Source of the DNA: Pseudomonadota bacterium
GTDB lineage: Bacteria > Pseudomonadota > Gammaproteobacteria > GCA-001735895
Assembly (NCBI GenBank): GCA_022566015.1
Contig: JADFJT010000016.1
Span: forward strand, 1-38,775
Length of the DNA: 38,775 nt
Reading direction: 5' to 3'
The notes below the pieces were generated by a model, which saw only the letters and a program-made list of their open reading frames with translations, searched no databases and was not told where the DNA came from. The number at the start of each line of letters is the position of its first letter. Position 1 is the stretch's first letter. Both the position numbers and the translations under genes were made by a program. Below, piece by piece: positions 34,675 through 38,775 of this stretch.

Positions 34675-35360
34675 CGTGACCGGGGCTTATCCGCAACTCG
34701 ATTACGCAGGTAATTAATCTGAACGTTTTCAGGTTTAACCACACGGTTTTCACACAATGCCTGTCGCGCTAGTTTTAACAATGATCTGGCATCGGGTAAC
34801 AAATCAGCGTCGATTACGATATCGTTATGCTTAACCATCCAGCCGGGTGAGTTTTCCAGGATCACTTTCCAGCCGTGACCAGCACCACTCGCGGGCAGGG
34901 TTTCAAGATTCAACTTATCCAGTTTGTCGAGTTTCTCGGAATCCTTGAGCGTCGCAATCCCACTTTTATTTCGCTGATAAATAGCCCAGTAGATTTCGCC
35001 CATGCGCGCATCGAGCGCAACCAGCGTGTCGGCCAGGGAATGTCTGTCCATGCTAGCTTGCGCCAGGGTCGCCAGGGTGGAAATTGTAATCACTGGGATT
35101 TCCAGACCAATCGCAAGGCCCTGTGCAGTTGCAGCAGCAATACGAATTCCTGTGAAAGCGCCTGGGCCGTTACAAAAAGCACAATGCGTCAGCGATGACT
35201 TAGGCGTTTTACCCGCATCGAGTACCGCATCCATCATTTTGGACAATAGCCGAGTATGTTGGCGTGGCGCTATTTCAAATTCGGCGAATACTTGCCCATC
35301 GTCTCGAAGTAAAGCGGCGGAACAAGCCTCAGTAGATGAATCGATAGCGAGAATATTCAA
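34671..35360 (-). CDS. tsaB: tRNA threonylcarbamoyladenosine biosynthesis protein TsaB
   Basis: The non-catalytic ASKHA-fold partner of TsaD in t6A synthesis. The N terminus NILAIDSSTEACSAAL is the family's ATP-fold signature, and GPGAFTGIRIAAATAQGLA follows around residue 60-80 (numbered from the TTG). I prefer the TTG at 35360 (LNILAIDSS), preceded by GAGAG; an ATG at 35402 would add fourteen residues unlike the family. Overlaps truD by four bases. Its TsaE partner is at 3068-3514. Confidence 0.9.
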   Translation of the reverse strand: MNILAIDSSTEACSAALLRDDGQVFAEFEIAPRQHTRLLSKMMDAVLDAGKTPKSSLTHCAFCNGPGAFTGIRIAAATAQGLAIGLEIPVITISTLATLAQASMDRHSLADTLVALDARMGEIYWAIYQRNKSGIATLKDSEKLDKLDKLNLETLPASGAGHGWKVILENSPGWMVKHNDIVIDADLLPDARSLLKLARQALCENRVVKPENVQINYLRNRVADKPRSR

Positions 35361-35434
35361 TTTTATCTGACTCTCTACAAAAACTGCAGGATGGTCCTCC
35401 AATTCGGTAATGTAACAAACTTTTGGCTGATATA

Positions 35435-36205
35435 TTAACGGGCAATACCCCGTTTACTGTTTCGAACAAAGCGGACAAATTGATCCACCTCAGGATACTG
35501 ATCGCACAATGGTTGCAATTTTTCAAATGCCTCGAGTTTTGGAACTCTAGATATAAGCAATGCTCGAAACGACCGATGCAGCGCGCGGATTAAATCTGCA
35601 GAAAAACCCTTGCGCTTAAGTCCCTCTTTGTTTATGCCTATTGTACGAGCGCGGTTGCCTGCGGCGGTCGAAAATGGGGGTATATCTTGTGTTACCACCG
35701 ATCCGAGGCCACAAAGTGATTGGGTTCCTATCAGGATATTCTGGTGTACCGAGGTAAAACCACCCAGAATTGCAAAATCTCCCACTTCGACATGACCCGA
35801 CAGCGAGGCTGCGTTTGCAAATACGGTGTGGCTGCCAACAATGCAGTCGTGCGCAACATGACTGTAGGCCATGAATAGATTATCACTACCTATGACTGTT
35901 TTACCGAGGCCATCAACTGTGCCGCGATTAAGAGTAACATATTCGCGAATTACATTTCTGTCACCCACTTCTAGAAATGTGCGCTCTCCTTTAAATTTTT
36001 TATCCTGTGGTATCTCACCGATAGAGGAAAATTGAAAAATACGATTATCCTTACCTATACGAGCAGGACCGTTGATGACCACGTGAGGCGCTATTTCTGT
36101 GCCGCTACCTACTTCTACTTCAGCACCTATAATCGTATAGGGGCCAACAGTCACGCCCTCATCCAGTCGGGCCCTGGAATCGATGATCGCGGTCGGATGA
36201 ATCAT
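35435..36205 (-). CDS. lpxA: UDP-N-acetylglucosamine acyltransferase LpxA
   Basis: Adds the first (R)-3-hydroxyacyl chain to UDP-GlcNAc in lipid A synthesis. A left-handed beta-helix of hexapeptide repeats (IHPTAIIDSRARLDEG, VTVGPYTIIG) with the catalytic His in AYSHVAHDC, and a C-terminal helical domain from INKEGLKRKGF. From the ATG 36205 the protein has 256 residues, close to E. coli (262). The start overlaps the fabZ stop (ATGA). The gene usually downstream, lpxB, is not here; tsaB follows. Confidence 0.96.
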   Translation of the reverse strand: MIHPTAIIDSRARLDEGVTVGPYTIIGAEVEVGSGTEIAPHVVINGPARIGKDNRIFQFSSIGEIPQDKKFKGERTFLEVGDRNVIREYVTLNRGTVDGLGKTVIGSDNLFMAYSHVAHDCIVGSHTVFANAASLSGHVEVGDFAILGGFTSVHQNILIGTQSLCGLGSVVTQDIPPFSTAAGNRARTIGINKEGLKRKGFSADLIRALHRSFRALLISRVPKLEAFEKLQPLCDQYPEVDQFVRFVRNSKRGIAR

Positions 36206-36666
36206 GCATTCCTGTCCTGAGCCGAACACATCATCTTTGCCTCGGCGACGATAGAATCATCAACTAGTGCCTTGCACTCGTATATATCGATGCCACGTAT
36301 TTTTCGCCTCAGTATTATTTTGAGTATTAGCTGATCGCCCGGTACGACCGCGCCTCTGAAACGAGCCTTATCGATACCTACCAGCAGGTACAATTTGTCT
36401 TCATGTCCATTCCCCATTGCCGTAAATGCCAGCAATCCGGTTGCCTGAGCCATTGCTTCCAGAACCAGCACACCTGGCATAATTGGCTGGCCAGGGAAAT
36501 GCCCCTGGAAAAACGGTTCGTTCACCGACACGTTTTTCAGCGCGGTAAGCGATGCCCCGGCATCCATATCGATGACTCGGTCGATTAGTAAAAAAGGGTA
36601 GCGGTGTGGCAAATATGCCATCACCTTTTCAATATCGAATTCGGACATAAACTCTCGATCTGTCAT
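36202..36666 (-). CDS. fabZ: 3-hydroxyacyl-ACP dehydratase FabZ
   Basis: Dehydrates 3-hydroxyacyl-ACP in fatty acid synthesis. HRYPFLLIDRV and the hot-dog motif FFQGHFPGQPIMPGVLVLE carry the catalytic His56 and Glu70. The frame begins at ATG 36666; a second ATG at 36648 (MSEFDIEKV) has a GAGAG just before it and may be the real start. It is sandwiched between lpxD and lpxA, as in E. coli, linking lipid A and fatty acid supply. Confidence 0.96.
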   Translation of the reverse strand: MTDREFMSEFDIEKVMAYLPHRYPFLLIDRVIDMDAGASLTALKNVSVNEPFFQGHFPGQPIMPGVLVLEAMAQATGLLAFTAMGNGHEDKLYLLVGIDKARFRGAVVPGDQLILKIILRRKIRGIDIYECKALVDDSIVAEAKMMCSAQDRNA

Positions 36667-36704
36667 TTTGACTGCGGCCCCGGTTAGTCGTGGGTATCAA
36701 TAAA

Positions 36705-37727
36705 TTATTTCTGCTTTTTGTCCATCATTGCGACCGTCCTGGCCAGTCTGTCCAGCGATTTGTACCGTACATTATTTTTATGCCAGAGGTTATTCTCGAG
36801 CAGTGGTGTACCTGACGAATATACACCAGGTTTTTTAATATCCTTAGTCACCAGCGACATGGCTGTAATAGTGACATGGTCAGTAATAGCCAGATGTCCC
36901 AACACGACTGCTGCTCCCGAAATTTTACAATAACGACCAATGTGCGCACTACCGGCGATACCTACACAGGCCGCTATAGCCGTATGGGCACCGATGCGAA
37001 CGTTATGCGCAACCTGAATTAAATTATCGAGCTTACAGCCCTGATCGATGACGGTGTCATCCAGTGCACCTCGATCAACGGTGGTATTAGCACCAATTTC
37101 AACATCGTCGTGCAAAATAACTGTTCCGATCTGCGGAATTTTTTCCCAGGCCTGTCGATAAAATACCAACCCGAAACCGTCGGAGCCAAGCACCACGCCA
37201 GAATGCAGTATGCACCGATTCCCAATTCTAACCCGCTCACCGACCGTGATTCGACTATGCAATCGACAATTGTCGCCTATTTTTGCATCCTGCTCGATAA
37301 CACATGACGCACCAATTGATGTATCGTTCCCTATGACTACCCCATCACCTATAACCGATAAAGCGCCAATCGATACATTGACGCCAATTTGAGCTGTGGG
37401 TGATATTTGAGTCGATTCGTGAATTCCCGGCTGGAGGCTACCGACTAGCTCTGGCTTGATCAGGTTGAGAGCCTGGGCAAAGCTGTGCCTTGGGTTATCG
37501 GCAAACAATAGCGACTTGTCGGTTACTTCAGAGCTGAAATCAGTCGGCACAATGATTGCCGAACACTGGCTGTCAAATAAATCATTCGCGTACTTTTCAT
37601 GCTGGATAAAGCTAAGATCTCCGTTTACTGCTCCGGAGAGCGACGCAACGCCAGAGATCACGAGACCCGATTTACCCTTATATTCCAGTTGAAGACTGGT
37701 CGCAAGTTGTTGGAGAGTCAGTTTCAT
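36705..37727 (-). CDS. lpxD: UDP-3-O-(3-hydroxyacyl)glucosamine N-acyltransferase LpxD
   Basis: Adds the second acyl chain in lipid A synthesis. An N-terminal uridine-binding domain (about 1-100; GDLSFIQHEKYAND) is followed by hexapeptide beta-helix repeats (IGVNVSIGALSVIGDG) and the catalytic His region IQVAHNVRIG. 340 residues, the family size. It precedes fabZ on the minus strand. Confidence 0.95.
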   Translation of the reverse strand: MKLTLQQLATSLQLEYKGKSGLVISGVASLSGAVNGDLSFIQHEKYANDLFDSQCSAIIVPTDFSSEVTDKSLLFADNPRHSFAQALNLIKPELVGSLQPGIHESTQISPTAQIGVNVSIGALSVIGDGVVIGNDTSIGASCVIEQDAKIGDNCRLHSRITVGERVRIGNRCILHSGVVLGSDGFGLVFYRQAWEKIPQIGTVILHDDVEIGANTTVDRGALDDTVIDQGCKLDNLIQVAHNVRIGAHTAIAACVGIAGSAHIGRYCKISGAAVVLGHLAITDHVTITAMSLVTKDIKKPGVYSSGTPLLENNLWHKNNVRYKSLDRLARTVAMMDKKQK

Positions 37728-37834
37728 AAGCCTTCTTCAGGTTTTTTTAGGTTTAATCCACCGGGCCTATTGATTGACGATGATCATTGGTATCCATGAA
37801 TAGAACCAAGAAGTAGTGCAATCCTCTATTTTAT

Positions 37835-38371
37835 TTACTGAACTGTTTCCCCAGCGGATTCTGATTGTTTTTTCAGCATTTCCACTATTTGTGTTGTGAT
37901 ATCAATTTGGTCAGAAACATAACTAACACCCTCGGTCAAAATTAAATCAAATTCTCCCGCATCCCCCAGCTGTTCTAGAACTTTGGCAATTACCCGTTGT
38001 AACTCCCGGATGCCTTCATTTCTACGCAGATTTTGATCCTCGCGAAACTCCTGCTCGAGAAACTTCAACTGACTCACTTTGAGCCTGATCTCACGTTCAA
38101 GTTTACGTCGGATATTAGCGTTGATTACTACATCTTGCGATATCAGCTGTTCTTCAAGCGAGAGTACCTCTCTTCTCCTTTCCCTGATCTGAGCTTCCCG
38201 CGGCTCGAACTCCGCTTTCAATCGATCCTCTACCTTGCGCGCCTGAGGCGCTTCCTTCAATACCCGAGCTGTATTTACAAAGCCAATTTTATACAGCCGA
38301 GTTTCGGCCAGGGCTACACTGCTAGTTATGATTAGAGTCAAAATGACTAAATGTTGAATAAATCGGTTCAA
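37835..38371 (-). CDS. skp: Skp/OmpH periplasmic chaperone
   Basis: Holds unfolded outer-membrane proteins in the periplasm for the BAM complex. The Sec signal peptide (MNRFIQHLVILTLIITSSVALAE) is cleaved near residue 22. IGFVNTARVLKEAPQA is the family N-terminal strand, followed by a long charged coiled coil (about 45-135). 178 residues. It lies between bamA and lpxD as in E. coli. Confidence 0.93.
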   Translation of the reverse strand: MNRFIQHLVILTLIITSSVALAETRLYKIGFVNTARVLKEAPQARKVEDRLKAEFEPREAQIRERRREVLSLEEQLISQDVVINANIRRKLEREIRLKVSQLKFLEQEFREDQNLRRNEGIRELQRVIAKVLEQLGDAGEFDLILTEGVSYVSDQIDITTQIVEMLKKQSESAGETVQ

Positions 38372-38385
38372 TGATGCCTCAGTAT

Positions 38386-38775
38386 TTAAAAAGCCGCGCC
38401 CAGCGCAAACTGGAACTGTCGAATATCGTCGCCGGGTTCGTCATTAATCGGGAATGCATAGCTGAATTCAAGCGGCCCAACCAATGAAAACCATTTGGCG
38501 GATAGCCCTACCGATTGTCGCAGCTGACTAAATTCGAAACTGTCCGCATCGGCAAATACATTACCTGCATCAAAGTATAACCCAAGGCGGAAGGTTTCTG
38601 AACTGCCAAGAGACTCTACCGGCAGTAATAGTTCGATTGTGGTAATCACCTGTAAGTTACCGCCGAATGGATTGCCCTGGCTGTCCAGAGGGCCGAGGCT
38701 ATTTCGGTCGTATCCACGCACAGATCTCACACCACCTGCGGTGAATTTTTCGAAAAATGGCAGGTCTGTAGTTTC
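38386..38775 (-). CDS. bamA: Outer-membrane assembly factor BamA, C-terminal part (partial)
   Basis: The last ~130 residues of the BamA beta-barrel, cut by the window edge. FTAGGVRSVRGYDRNSLGPL contains the VRGY signature of the loop-6 region, followed by alternating strands (LRLGLYFDAGNVFADADSF) and the terminal FQFALGAAF ending in Phe, as in outer-membrane barrels. The frame is open to 38775, so the internal Met at 38730 is not the start. It is followed by skp after 14 bases. Confidence 0.94.
   Translation of the reverse strand, partial: ETTDLPFFEKFTAGGVRSVRGYDRNSLGPLDSQGNPFGGNLQVITTIELLLPVESLGSSETFRLGLYFDAGNVFADADSFEFSQLRQSVGLSAKWFSLVGPLEFSYAFPINDEPGDDIRQFQFALGAAF

Overview
The window looks like chromosomal DNA of a Gram-negative gammaproteobacterium, probably uncultured or free-living. 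It has the bamA-skp-lpxD-fabZ-lpxA envelope block, KDO synthesis genes, TruD, TsaB/TsaE, the nnr-tsaE-amidase cluster, PEP carboxylase, an outer-membrane beta-barrel protein and a lipoprotein. Base composition by eye is in the 40s percent GC. I saw no rRNA, tRNA or CRISPR array. Species is not assignable from the sequence alone.

Layout. (1) 1-5000, minus strand: an nnr (NAD(P)HX repair) - tsaE (t6A) - cell-wall amidase - PlsB-like acyltransferase row. mutL, which often follows the amidase in gammaproteobacteria, is not here. (2) 5177-14087: ppc, a HEAT-like-repeat Ser/Thr kinase, a small beta-barrel protein, an MFS transporter (minus), a frameshifted LysE-type exporter and an SDR dehydrogenase. 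(3) 14088-14746: no intact gene. It holds a 367-bp miniature derivative of an IS6-family insertion sequence with two perfect 16-bp terminal inverted repeats, a hairpin and a 15-bp palindrome. (4) 14747-20823: a four-gene Liv-type ABC importer operon with overlapping stop/start codons (two ATPases, two permeases), an endonuclease/exonuclease/phosphatase-fold enzyme, and the likely solute-binding protein on the opposite strand. (5) 21075-26836: class II DAHP synthase, MetF, then kdsC-kdsB-kdsA. After kdsA comes a degenerate tail of a second kdsB, and then a frameshifted glycosyltransferase, which suggests past rearrangement of an LPS locus. (6) 27032-33640: PQQ-type sugar dehydrogenase, CPXCG protein, the argG-lipoprotein-ferredoxin-acylphosphatase row (minus), a metallo-beta-lactamase-fold hydrolase, a HAD phosphatase, a Prx5-type peroxiredoxin and a SAM methyltransferase. 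(7) 33625-38775, minus: truD-tsaB, then lpxA-fabZ-lpxD-skp-bamA, the last cut by the window edge.

How they work together: KdsA/B/C make and activate KDO while LpxA/LpxD/FabZ supply the acylated lipid A precursor, and Skp/BamA assemble outer-membrane proteins. PPC and DAHP synthase both use PEP, as does KdsA. TsaE and TsaB belong to the same t6A tRNA modification pathway though they lie about 30 kb apart. The most interesting points are the miniature IS6 element, the second kdsB remnant, the repeat-kinase fusion, the probable ATT start of the acyltransferase and two single-base frameshifts.
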